Shown: one piece after another, positions 18,792-26,456 of the stretch
Numbering within the stretch: position 1 is the stretch's first letter
Layout: every line of letters begins with the position of its first letter
NCBI RefSeq assembly: GCF_010894455.1
Contig: NZ_JAAIXY010000028.1
Location: 62,001-126,000 of the forward strand
Reading direction: 5' to 3'
DNA length: 64,000 nucleotides
Source of the DNA: Myxococcus eversor
GTDB lineage: Bacteria > Myxococcota > Myxococcia > Myxococcales > Myxococcaceae
Notes under the pieces: model-generated
Seen by the model: only the letters and a program-made list of their open reading frames with translations
Databases searched by the model: none
Told to the model about the DNA's origin: nothing
Made by a program: the position numbers and the translations under genes

Positions 18792-19820
18792 CTACTTCGT
18801 CTTGTTGTACTCGCGGCTGGCGATGACGCCCTGCACTTCGGCCAGGGCGCGGGCGCCGGAGGCGGACTCGAGCGCCTTCTCCGCGATGGTCTGCACCTGG
18901 CGCTTGGCATCCGCCAGCTCCGACTGGAGCGCCTGGATGGCCTGGGCCTGCTTGGTGCTCGTGTCCTTGAGCGAGGCAATCTCCATGCTGGCCACGCGCT
19001 GCGCCGTCTCCGCGTCCTTCGTGGCGAGCGTGAGCTTCAAATCCCACTCCGACTTCACGCGGTTGCCGACAATGGCCGCCGCCGTGTCCGCTTCCTTCTT
19101 CAGCACGGCGGGGAACTCCGACACCTGCTTGCGCAGGTCCTCCAACTCCTTCTCGCGCAGCTTCAGTGCGTCCTCACGCGCGGCCCAGTCCTTCTCTACC
19201 TTCTCCTTGCGATCTCTCTCGGCCGCGGACTGCACGCGCAGGCTCTCCACGAACGCGTCCTGCTCCTTCTTGCGCTGGTTCTGGACGTCGTAGGCGTACT
19301 GCTCCTCGGCCCGCTGGCGCGCCACCTTGGCGAGCTCGTGCTCGACGGCGTGCTGCTGGGCGAACTTCGCGCGCGCGTCGGCGATGTCCTTGTTCATCTG
19401 CTCCGTCTCCGCATGGAGCTCCGCCTTGCGCTTGTCATACTCGGCCACGAGCACGTCCACGGCGCTGGCCGCCACGTCCTTGCCGTGCAGCTCCGACAGC
19501 TCATCCGTCTTGAGCTGGATGGCCTCGTCCAACTGCTTCATCTCCTCCACCAGCGAGATGACCTGCTCGTTGATGCCCGCGAGCGTCTTGTTGATGGTGA
19601 GGCCCGCCTCGGTGACTTTCTTCACCGCGGACTCAGCGGACAGGGTGGCGACGTCCGTCAACACGTTCTTGGCGTGGGTGTCCCGGGCCTCCTGCTCCTT
19701 GGCGGGGACGACAGGCTTGTTGCGAGCCTTGCGCGCCAGGTCCTCGAAGGCGGCCTTGGTGGACTCCGAGGAGCGGTTGCGGGCGGCGGACTTGCGGGAA
19801 GCGGACTTGCGGGTGGCCAT
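18792..19820 (-). CDS. long coiled-coil protein with basic N-terminus
   Basis: 342 residues from ATG 19820 with GGAGAG five bases upstream; the open frame to 20012 is not preferred. The first 20 residues are Lys/Arg/Ser-rich (ATRKSASRKSAARNRSS), like the histone-H1-like tails in this genome, and residues 60-335 form a nearly continuous charged coiled coil (NKDIADARAKFAQQHAVEHE, REDALKLREKELEDLRKQVS). There is no signal peptide or membrane segment, so it is cytoplasmic, perhaps nucleoid-associated or structural. No named family was recognised. It is divergent from asnS with 260 bases between starts. Confidence 0.8.
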   Translation of the reverse strand: MATRKSASRKSAARNRSSESTKAAFEDLARKARNKPVVPAKEQEARDTHAKNVLTDVATLSAESAVKKVTEAGLTINKTLAGINEQVISLVEEMKQLDEAIQLKTDELSELHGKDVAASAVDVLVAEYDKRKAELHAETEQMNKDIADARAKFAQQHAVEHELAKVARQRAEEQYAYDVQNQRKKEQDAFVESLRVQSAAERDRKEKVEKDWAAREDALKLREKELEDLRKQVSEFPAVLKKEADTAAAIVGNRVKSEWDLKLTLATKDAETAQRVASMEIASLKDTSTKQAQAIQALQSELADAKRQVQTIAEKALESASGARALAEVQGVIASREYNKTK

Positions 19821-20080
19821 GTGACTCTCCAGGTAGGGCACGGCCAGGCGGGCCGGGGCGGCTCGCGAATGACGTGCGGGTTTCGTGGGATTCGTGGTCC
19901 CCTTTCCGGGCGACCATGAGAGAAGAATACCCGTGGGGTCTGACACTGCCTGGCTGGGTTCCAGGCCTCCGGACGGGCCCGGAAACGGGCCTCCTGGGGG
20001 CCGGAAAGCCACGCCGGGCTTGTCCTTCGGGCCGGCGCGCGGCTAACTCGCCCCCCGAATCCGCTCAAGGGAGAGCGTCA

Positions 20081-21481
20081 ATGCAGGTCGTCAGTGTGAA
20101 GCAGGTCCTCGCCGGCGCGGTGGAGGCAGGGACGAAGGTGGAGGTCCGTGGCTGGGTGCGCACCCGGCGCGACTCGAAGGCGGGCATCAGCTTCGTCAAT
20201 GTCAGCGATGGCTCGGTGTTCGACCCCCTCCAGGTGGTCGCCCCCAATTCGCTGCCCAACTACGAGAAGGAGATCCTCCACCTCACCGCGGGCTGCTCCG
20301 TCGTGTGCCGCGGCACGTTGGTGAAGTCCCAGGGCAAGGGGCAGGCCTTCGAGGTCCAGGCCGAAGAGGTCCAGGTGCTGGGCTTCGTGGACGACCCGGA
20401 CACGTACCCGATTCAGCCCAAGCAGCACACGCTGGAGTTCCTGCGCGACGTGGCGCACCTGCGCGTTCGCACCAACACGTTCAGCTCGATTACGCGCGTG
20501 CGTCACCGGGCGGCGCAGGCCGTCCACCGCTTCTTCGACCAGGAGGGGTTCTTCTGGGTCAACACGCCCATCATCACCGCGAGCGACGCGGAGGGCGCCG
20601 GGCAGATGTTCCGCGTGTCCACGCTGGACACCGTCAATCCGCCCCGCACGCCGGAAGGCAAGATTGACTGGCACAAGGACTTCTTCGGCAAGGAGGCGTA
20701 CCTCACCGTCTCCGGCCAGCTCAACGTGGAGGCCTACGCCATGGCCATGTCGAAGGTGTACACCTTCGGCCCCACGTTCCGCGCGGAGAACTCCAACACC
20801 ACGCGCCACCTGGCCGAGTTCTGGATGATTGAGCCGGAGATCGCCTTCGCGGACCTGAACGCGGACGCGGACCTGGCCGAGCGCTTCCTCAAGTTCGTCT
20901 TCAAGGCGGTGCTGGAGGACTGCGGCCCCGACTTCAAGTTCTTCGAGGAGCGCGTGCAGAAGGGCGTCACGGAGCGGCTGGAGAAGTTCATCCACTCCAG
21001 CTTCGAGCGCCTGACGTACACGGAGGCGATTGAAATCCTCAAGAAGGCGAAGAAGAAGTTCGAGTACGCGCCGGAGTGGGGCAAGGACCTTCAGACAGAG
21101 CACGAGCGCTACCTGTCCGAGGAGCACGTGGGGAGGCCCGTGGTGGTGATGAACTACCCGGAGGAGATCAAGGCCTTCTACATGCGCATCAACGAGGACG
21201 GGAAGACGGTGGCGGCCATGGACGTGCTGGCCCCCGGCATCGGCGAAATCATCGGCGGCAGCCAGCGCGAGGAGCGGCTGGACGTGCTCGACGCGCGCAT
21301 GAAGCGCTTCGGCTTGGATCCGGCCCACTACGGCTGGTACCGGGACCTGCGCCGCTACGGCACGGTGCCGCACGCGGGCTTCGGGCTCGGCTTCGAGCGG
21401 CTCATCGTCTACATGTGCGGCCTGCAGAACATCCGCGACGCCATTCCCTACCCGCGCGTTCCGGGCTGGGCGCAGTTCTAG
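20081..21481 (+). CDS. asnS: asparaginyl-tRNA synthetase
   Basis: 466 residues, the standard length of bacterial AsnRS, from ATG 20081 with AAGGGAGAG upstream. It charges tRNA-Asn. The N-terminal OB-fold anticodon domain (VEVRGWVRTRRDSKAGISFV) leads into the class IIb core: motif 1 region (RHRAAQAVHRFFDQEGFFWV), motif 2 (GPTFRAENSNTTRHLAEFWM, characteristic of AsnRS), and motif 3 (GFGLGFERLIVYM). The signature LTVSGQLNVEAYAMAMSKVY is typical of AsnRS rather than AspRS. Direct AsnRS means this organism does not depend only on the AspRS/GatCAB route. The upstream in-frame extension to 19874 is non-coding. Confidence 0.97.
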   Translation: MQVVSVKQVLAGAVEAGTKVEVRGWVRTRRDSKAGISFVNVSDGSVFDPLQVVAPNSLPNYEKEILHLTAGCSVVCRGTLVKSQGKGQAFEVQAEEVQVLGFVDDPDTYPIQPKQHTLEFLRDVAHLRVRTNTFSSITRVRHRAAQAVHRFFDQEGFFWVNTPIITASDAEGAGQMFRVSTLDTVNPPRTPEGKIDWHKDFFGKEAYLTVSGQLNVEAYAMAMSKVYTFGPTFRAENSNTTRHLAEFWMIEPEIAFADLNADADLAERFLKFVFKAVLEDCGPDFKFFEERVQKGVTERLEKFIHSSFERLTYTEAIEILKKAKKKFEYAPEWGKDLQTEHERYLSEEHVGRPVVVMNYPEEIKAFYMRINEDGKTVAAMDVLAPGIGEIIGGSQREERLDVLDARMKRFGLDPAHYGWYRDLRRYGTVPHAGFGLGFERLIVYMCGLQNIRDAIPYPRVPGWAQF

Positions 21482-21519
21482 TCGGGTGGAGCGACCGGGC
21501 GCCCGGGCCGGTGACGCGT

Positions 21520-21699
21520 ATGACGGCCATGAGGTGCTCGATGCTCCAGAGTCTCAATGCCGGTGGGTGGAGTCGCTCCGCCCGCCGGTTCTTTCTTGCC
21601 CCGCTCGTGGGCCTGCTGTTGTCGTCGTGCTCGGAGACTCCTGCTTCCTGTGGCGTGGCCTGTGCGCCGCCGGACGCGACGCTGGAGGACGTCCCCTGA
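21520..21699 (+). CDS. small predicted lipoprotein
   Basis: A 59-residue frame starting 39 bases after asnS. Its N-terminus carries arginines and a hydrophobic stretch ending in lipobox LLLSSC (Cys about 37), followed by a 22-residue Cys-containing tail (CSETPASCGVACAPPDATLE). The first ATG is shown; a second at 21529 is also plausible. Small lipoproteins of this kind are common in myxobacteria, but no homologue was recognised and it could also be the remnant of a longer gene. Confidence 0.5.
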   Translation: MTAMRCSMLQSLNAGGWSRSARRFFLAPLVGLLLSSCSETPASCGVACAPPDATLEDVP

Positions 21700-21790
21700 C
21701 GCACTCGGGCGACGGGGGGGCAGACGGCGTCGATGACGTTTGGCGGGCTCGTCGTCGACCTGCGCTGACGCTTCGGGCCCGCCTTCCTCG

Positions 21791-23551
21791 TCACGGAAGC
21801 TGGGACTGGAGCGCGGGCCAGCGGGTGCGGACCCACTGGCGCACGTACGCGAGCTCCTCCTCGTAGGTGAGGAAGTCGGTGCGCTGGTACCAGGCGGGGA
21901 AGTTGCCTTCGCCCACGGTGCCGGGCGCGCCCATGGCGCGATACTCGAGCTGCCAGCGGGCCCAGTCGCGCTTGGCGACGGCGGACGTCTCCTTCTCGTA
22001 GGTGTCGATGAGGGCGAGCACGGCCTCCATCTTCAGCTCGTCGCGCAGCAGCGCCTGGTAGCGCTGGCGCATGGGCCCCGCGAAGGTGGGGTCCGCGAGC
22101 AGCCGCGCGAAGATGCGGTTGTTCCCGGTGAAGTTGGAGCGCGTCGTCGGCGAGGTGCGCGTGGTGTCGAAGTTCTGGCCGAAGCTCGCGTCCAAATCCC
22201 ACGGGATGAAGCGCCACGGGCCCTGCGTCTTCGGGTCATACGCGTGATAGGCGTTCTTCGAGTGGGAGTCCGTCCCGAGGATGAGCGAGTTGAAGATCCA
22301 CCAGTCCTCGTAGTCCCGCTGACGGGTGCGCCGCGGGAAGCTGGTGCGGAACGTGGCGTCGTCGGAGTCCGCCACGAAGGTGATGAAGGCCTCCAGCGTG
22401 TCCCATGCGTGGGGCTGGCCCATCTCCGGCTCGCCGACCTTCTTCTCGAAGCCCTCGCGCAGCGACGCCTTGGGCTCGCCGTTCTTGCGGATGCGGGAGA
22501 AGTTGGCGTCGTTCTCCACGGCCTTGAACAGGTCCGAGTCCTTGTCCATGCCGTTCTCCGCCATCATCCGCTTGTGGGGCAGGTCCGCCGCCGTATAGAG
22601 GCCGAGGTAGCGGTTGTTGGCATAGAGCACCGCGCTGAAGGTCCGCACGCGGATGTGCTCGGGTGACATCTTGCTCCAGAGGTCGAACGCGAGCCGCGTG
22701 CGCACGTAGGAGTTGTCATTGAACGTGGTGACGAGCGCCACGCGCTTCTTCTTGAGGAAGCCGTCGCCGAAGACGGGCTCGTTGAAGAGGTCCTCGTCGG
22801 GGAATTCCAGCGTGAAGCTGCGCTTGGGGAAGGCCCCGGACGTGGCGCCCCGGTACTTGGCTTCGATGTTGTAGGTGCGGCCCCGGTAGATGAGCTGCGC
22901 GGGCTTGTCGCTGCCGGACGTGAGGGGCGGCGTGTAGATGAGGTGGAAGACGGGCAGCCCGTACTCTTCGGTGTACGTCTTCGGGTCGACGATTTTGACG
23001 TTGCCCGGGGCGCCGTCGTTCTCCGCGACACCCACCTTGAGGATGCCCGTCTCGTTGCTGGTGTGCTCGCGAAGGACGAGGTTCCACACGGCGGCCTGGT
23101 CCCTGCCGGGCGTCCAGCGCAGGGTGGCGGTGGCCTCGTCGAAGGCCGCGCCGGGCGGAAGGTTGTCCACGCTGAAGCGAAGCCCCGTGCTGGTGTTCCC
23201 GGTGGAGCACGTCACGGTGGCCGTCACGAGCTGGCCCTCCGTCAGCCACCGCGTCTCGCCCGCGGTGGGCGCGCAGACGGTGGGCGCGGAGCCGGCATCC
23301 GGAGGACCCGCGTCCGGAGGGGTCGGCTCACCTGCGTCGGGCACGCCCGCGTCTGGACGCTCCTGGGGAGTCGTGGGGTCCGGGTCGGGTCCGTTTCCCG
23401 ACGGTCCAGGCACCTCGTCCGGAAGCTCACCCCCGGGTCCAGTGGAGGTGCCACCCCCACAGGCCACCGTCAGACAAACGACACACGCCAGCACGCCTCG
23501 AGACAAGCTTCTTCCGGCCACCGTGTTGCTCCCCCGCGTCCACCCGCCCAT
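21791..23551 (-). CDS. CotH-kinase-family lipoprotein
   Basis: 586 residues from ATG 23551. Lipobox LTVAC (Cys 31) is followed by a Pro/Asp/Gly-rich linker with PDAG repeats (about 35-85), a putative Ig-like domain (about 90-190), and a CotH-type domain (about 205-586). CotH-like features seen are YRGATSGAFPKRSFTLEF, NDNSYVRTRLAFDLW, RYLGLYTAADLPHKRMM and RFIPWDLDASFGQNF. In Bacillus CotH is an atypical protein kinase that phosphorylates spore-coat proteins, so a surface or spore-coat kinase is possible here, which would be notable in a spore-former. Kinase activity is inference; the Asp in PWDLD is the likely metal-binding residue. Confidence 0.85.
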   Translation of the reverse strand: MGGWTRGSNTVAGRSLSRGVLACVVCLTVACGGGTSTGPGGELPDEVPGPSGNGPDPDPTTPQERPDAGVPDAGEPTPPDAGPPDAGSAPTVCAPTAGETRWLTEGQLVTATVTCSTGNTSTGLRFSVDNLPPGAAFDEATATLRWTPGRDQAAVWNLVLREHTSNETGILKVGVAENDGAPGNVKIVDPKTYTEEYGLPVFHLIYTPPLTSGSDKPAQLIYRGRTYNIEAKYRGATSGAFPKRSFTLEFPDEDLFNEPVFGDGFLKKKRVALVTTFNDNSYVRTRLAFDLWSKMSPEHIRVRTFSAVLYANNRYLGLYTAADLPHKRMMAENGMDKDSDLFKAVENDANFSRIRKNGEPKASLREGFEKKVGEPEMGQPHAWDTLEAFITFVADSDDATFRTSFPRRTRQRDYEDWWIFNSLILGTDSHSKNAYHAYDPKTQGPWRFIPWDLDASFGQNFDTTRTSPTTRSNFTGNNRIFARLLADPTFAGPMRQRYQALLRDELKMEAVLALIDTYEKETSAVAKRDWARWQLEYRAMGAPGTVGEGNFPAWYQRTDFLTYEEELAYVRQWVRTRWPALQSQLP

Positions 23552-23699
23552 GTCGGAGCGGAAGAGATAGGCATCCAGGGAAGCGCTGACAGGCCCCGCC
23601 CCTTGTAGGTGTCGGCTCATGGACGCGAGGGGTGCTATCCCTGCCTGGAGGTGTTTCCGTTTCGTCGAGTCCGTTCAACCGTGGGAGAGGACCGCACCG

Positions 23700-24278
23700 A
23701 TGGCCACCCAGTTCCCGCACCTCGAGCCCATCCACCGCGACTTCATCCTGCGCCAGCGGATGTTCTTCACGGCCTCCGCCGCCAGCACCGGTCGGGTGAA
23801 CCTCTCCCCGAAGGGGCTCGACTCGCTCCGCGTGCTTGGCCCCAACGAGGTTGTCTACCTGGACCTCACCGGCAGCGGCAACGAGACGGCCGCGCACCTG
23901 CGCGCCGATGGACGCCTCACCCTCATGTTCTGCGCCTTCGAAGGGCCGCCCATGATTCTGCGCCTCTATGGACGGGGTCAGGTGCTGCGCCGGGGCAGCG
24001 CCGCGTACTCCCGGCTGTTGGCCTCCGAGTTCGGCGGCGTGGAGCCGCTGGGGGCTCGGCAGATGGTGAAGCTCGACATCGACCTCGTGCAGAAGTCCTG
24101 CGGCTACAGCGTGCCCCTCTACGAGTTCACCGGCGACAGACCCACGCTCACGCGCTGGGCCGAGAACAAGGGCGAGGAGGGGCTGGAGGAGTACCGACGC
24201 CAGAAGAACGCGAGCAGCCTCGATGGCCTGCCTACCGGACTCTTCGACGAGGACGATACGACTCCAGGCGAGCCGTAG
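23700..24278 (+). CDS. pyridoxamine 5'-phosphate oxidase family protein
   Basis: 192 residues from ATG 23700 (AGAGGA ten bases upstream). The split-barrel flavin-binding fold is recognisable from FFTASAASTGRVNLSPKG, VVYLDLTGSGNETAAHLRAD and RLTLMFCAFEGPPMILRLYG. Members of this broad subfamily bind FMN or F420 and reduce small molecules; most are not involved in vitamin B6 synthesis, so I give no gene name. It is monocistronic, divergent from the CotH gene and convergent with the AbiGi-like gene. Confidence 0.85.
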   Translation: MATQFPHLEPIHRDFILRQRMFFTASAASTGRVNLSPKGLDSLRVLGPNEVVYLDLTGSGNETAAHLRADGRLTLMFCAFEGPPMILRLYGRGQVLRRGSAAYSRLLASEFGGVEPLGARQMVKLDIDLVQKSCGYSVPLYEFTGDRPTLTRWAENKGEEGLEEYRRQKNASSLDGLPTGLFDEDDTTPGEP

Positions 24279-24352
24279 GCGCCGGGCCGTGGCTCAAGAG
24301 GAAGCCCACCTGGACCTCTCCGAAGTCCAGCGTCTCGGCCTCGTCCCGGGTG

Positions 24353-25024
24353 CTATCCCGCCCTGAGGCGCGCGGAGTCCTCCGCGTGTTTCTCCAGCGC
24401 CGCGGCGATTTGTGGCGCGGTCCACAGCGGGTCCAGACAGGGGCAGAAGTAGCCAGGGCCCGCCTTTTCCCGCACGGCCCACTCGAAGAAACCGCGAGCC
24501 GTGGAGTGCAGTTCCTCCGGGAGGAAGAGGGCCGCGACGTCATATTCGGTGAAGCGCAGCAGGCCCGGCACGCGCCACTCCCGCTCCCAGTCGAAGCGAT
24601 AGCTGTAGGGCGCGTTGTGCTTGTCGCCCTGGATGTCCACGAAGGGCGTCATGGCCCAGAGCGGATGGGCCCGCGAGTCCGACGCCGCCAGCGCCTGGTC
24701 CATCTGGTGCTTCAGGGAGAGGTGCGCGGGCGACGCGTACTGGACGTACCAGACGGGGCCACCCCCCTGGGACAGGATGAAGCTCTTGCTGAAGCCGATG
24801 CCATACAGGCTGCGGCGCTGGACGAGCCGGCCGAGCCGGTCGAGCGGAATCTCGCTGAGGCAGACCGCGCGGTGCCGGTCCGCGACCTGGGGCTCCTTGC
24901 GCGCGAGCCCAAAGCCCTGGGCACCCGGGATGAGCGTGCGCGTGCCCAGGATGTTCATCATGTTCTGGTAGGCGTCATGGAATGGCGGTCCGGGCTTCGT
25001 GAAGTGCACCACGAAGTCAGACAT
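24353..25024 (-). CDS. AbiGi-like (abortive-infection antitoxin family) protein
   Basis: About 223 residues from ATG 25024 (MSDFVVHFTKPG); an in-frame ATG at 25060 adds 12 residues and cannot be excluded. The layout VHFTK, a VCLSEIPLDRL segment, then SLYGIGFSKSFILSQGGGPV followed by Trp-Tyr, and FDWEREWRVPG matches my memory of the AbiGi family (PF10899), the antitoxin partner in AbiG-type phage-resistance modules. No AbiGii-type nucleotidyltransferase toxin lies next to it: the neighbours are a convergent PNPOx gene and a divergent unrelated gene. It may therefore be a solitary copy with another function. The family call is moderate. Confidence 0.6.
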   Translation of the reverse strand: MSDFVVHFTKPGPPFHDAYQNMMNILGTRTLIPGAQGFGLARKEPQVADRHRAVCLSEIPLDRLGRLVQRRSLYGIGFSKSFILSQGGGPVWYVQYASPAHLSLKHQMDQALAASDSRAHPLWAMTPFVDIQGDKHNAPYSYRFDWEREWRVPGLLRFTEYDVAALFLPEELHSTARGFFEWAVREKAGPGYFCPCLDPLWTAPQIAAALEKHAEDSARLRAG

Positions 25025-25272
25025 GTCCCGCCACTGTGAATTCGCCTGATAGCCCAGCATCGTCAGTCCGGAGCCAATGTCCCGGAGCGGGGAAGTCGAT
25101 GCAACCCGACTGCATTCGCACCTCCGTCGCCTGCCCGCCCTCCCGACGGCGGGGCCGGTGCTCGGTGATGGCTGGCGGGTGTCTGGGATGAGGCTGGCGA
25201 AGCCATTCGAGCGCTGGCTCCACCAGGCTGGGGTGTTGATTGATGGGTGACATCGCAATCGTTCATCGAGCG

Positions 25273-25288
25273 GAGCGGACCTCCGCTC
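25273..25288. promoter_or_regulatory. perfect inverted repeat before the 25302 gene
   Basis: GAGCGGA and TCCGCTC separated by two bases form a 16-base palindrome ending 13 bases before the start codon and just upstream of the GGGGGAG ribosome-binding site. It could be an operator or a small mRNA hairpin. High GC makes chance palindromes more likely, so confidence is low. Confidence 0.3.
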
Positions 25289-25301
25289 GGGGGAGCGAGC
25301 G

Positions 25302-26219
25302 ATGCGCCACGATGGGCGGTTGTCACCGGTCGAGCTGATGCGGCGTCTCACCCTGTCGCTGGAGCGCATCGCGGCGCATGGGCTCACGAGCGGGGCCATC
25401 CAGGGTGCCTCGGAGGGACTCCAGGCGGAGCTGCCGGGGCTCGACGGGCAGCTGCGTGAGCTCGTCCAGGATGTCGTGGCCCTGCTTGCTCGCGAGGTCG
25501 AGGAGGCCGCCGAGCGACCTCCCGGCACGTGGTCCCGCTCGCTCGCGGAGAGCGCGGTGAAGGGCGTGGTGGCGGAGCTGCGGCGCTCGATGCCGGGCGC
25601 GGATGCGCTGTCCCATGAGCTGCTGGAGCGGGTGAACGGGTGGTTGGACCGCTCGGCGCGGGTGGCGGATCAACGTCAGCGGGAGCTTCGGCAGCCTGGC
25701 GCGCGGGCTCGGACGCTGGCCACGGGGGCGGTGCGCGGCGCGGTGCTGGAGCTGGCGCACGAGATGCCCGTGCTGGCGCCCATCGCCTCGGAGGTGGCGT
25801 CCCAGGCGGGGCGTGGGCTCGTGGAGGGATTGGGCACGGCCCTGGATGCGCGCACCGAGCGCATCGACGAGGTGCTGGAGAGCGCTGGGCGGCGGTTCGT
25901 CCACGCCGTGGTGGAGCAGCTCGAGCTGGAGGTGAAGGCTCGCCGCGAAGGCTCCGAAGTGGACGTGGGCCTCGTCGTGGCGACGATGGCCGAGCGCACG
26001 GCGACAGCGACGGTGCGAGGTGCCTCCGAGGAGCTGCGGCGTCAGCTCCGTGCCACGCGGGACGAACTGGGAGGCCCTTCGCTGCGGGGTGCCAGCCGTG
26101 AGGTGACGCTGGGCGTGTTCTCCGCGTTGTCGGAGCGACTGAAGGTTCCGCTCGCCATCGCGGTGGGCGCGGGTGGGGCGCTCGTGCTCACCGCGTTCAC
26201 CCTGGCCCGGCGACGCTGA
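25302..26219 (+). CDS. internally repeated helical protein with C-terminal membrane anchor
   Basis: 305 residues from ATG 25302. A motif of the form xxGAxxGAxxELxxxMP recurs: LTSGAIQGASEGLQAELP (27-44), LAESAVKGVVAELRRSMP (about 83-100), LATGAVRGAVLELAHEMP (about 140-157), then more degenerate versions (TATATVRGASEELRRQL, GPSLRGASREVTLGVF). The C-terminus has one membrane helix (PLAIAVGAGGALVLTAFTLA) followed by RRR, which would leave the bulk on the cytoplasmic side as a tail-anchored protein or outside if exported otherwise; there is no signal peptide. I recognise no family. It stands alone between divergent and downstream genes. Confidence 0.75.
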   Translation: MRHDGRLSPVELMRRLTLSLERIAAHGLTSGAIQGASEGLQAELPGLDGQLRELVQDVVALLAREVEEAAERPPGTWSRSLAESAVKGVVAELRRSMPGADALSHELLERVNGWLDRSARVADQRQRELRQPGARARTLATGAVRGAVLELAHEMPVLAPIASEVASQAGRGLVEGLGTALDARTERIDEVLESAGRRFVHAVVEQLELEVKARREGSEVDVGLVVATMAERTATATVRGASEELRRQLRATRDELGGPSLRGASREVTLGVFSALSERLKVPLAIAVGAGGALVLTAFTLARRR

Positions 26220-26330
26220 GCTGCGTCGCGCTGGGCTGAGCTGCGTCGTGCTGGGCTTGCGTCACGTTGGGTCGGGCTGTGTCGCGCAGGGCAGCGCCTC
26301 GCTGCGTCGAGCTGAGCGGCGCGGCGCCGC
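26213..26330 (+). repeat. degenerate short tandem repeat
   Basis: Directly after the stop of the preceding gene, units like GCTGAGCTGCGTCG(C/T)GCTGG recur two to six times with growing divergence (GTGTCGCGCAGG, CTGCGTCGAGCTGAG). The first two units are nearly identical. It is non-coding in the plus frames and fills part of the 237-bp gap before 26457. Confidence 0.55.
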
Positions 26331-26456
26331 GCTGCTCTCGTGGCTTGCCTTGCGTGCGCGGCAAGGGAGCCCGCGGCCCGCGAGCCGCTGCGCATCGTCT
26401 GTGAATGAGGCTAGGCTGACCGGAAGACACAGAGTCGTCCGGGGGTGGTCTCGCGC

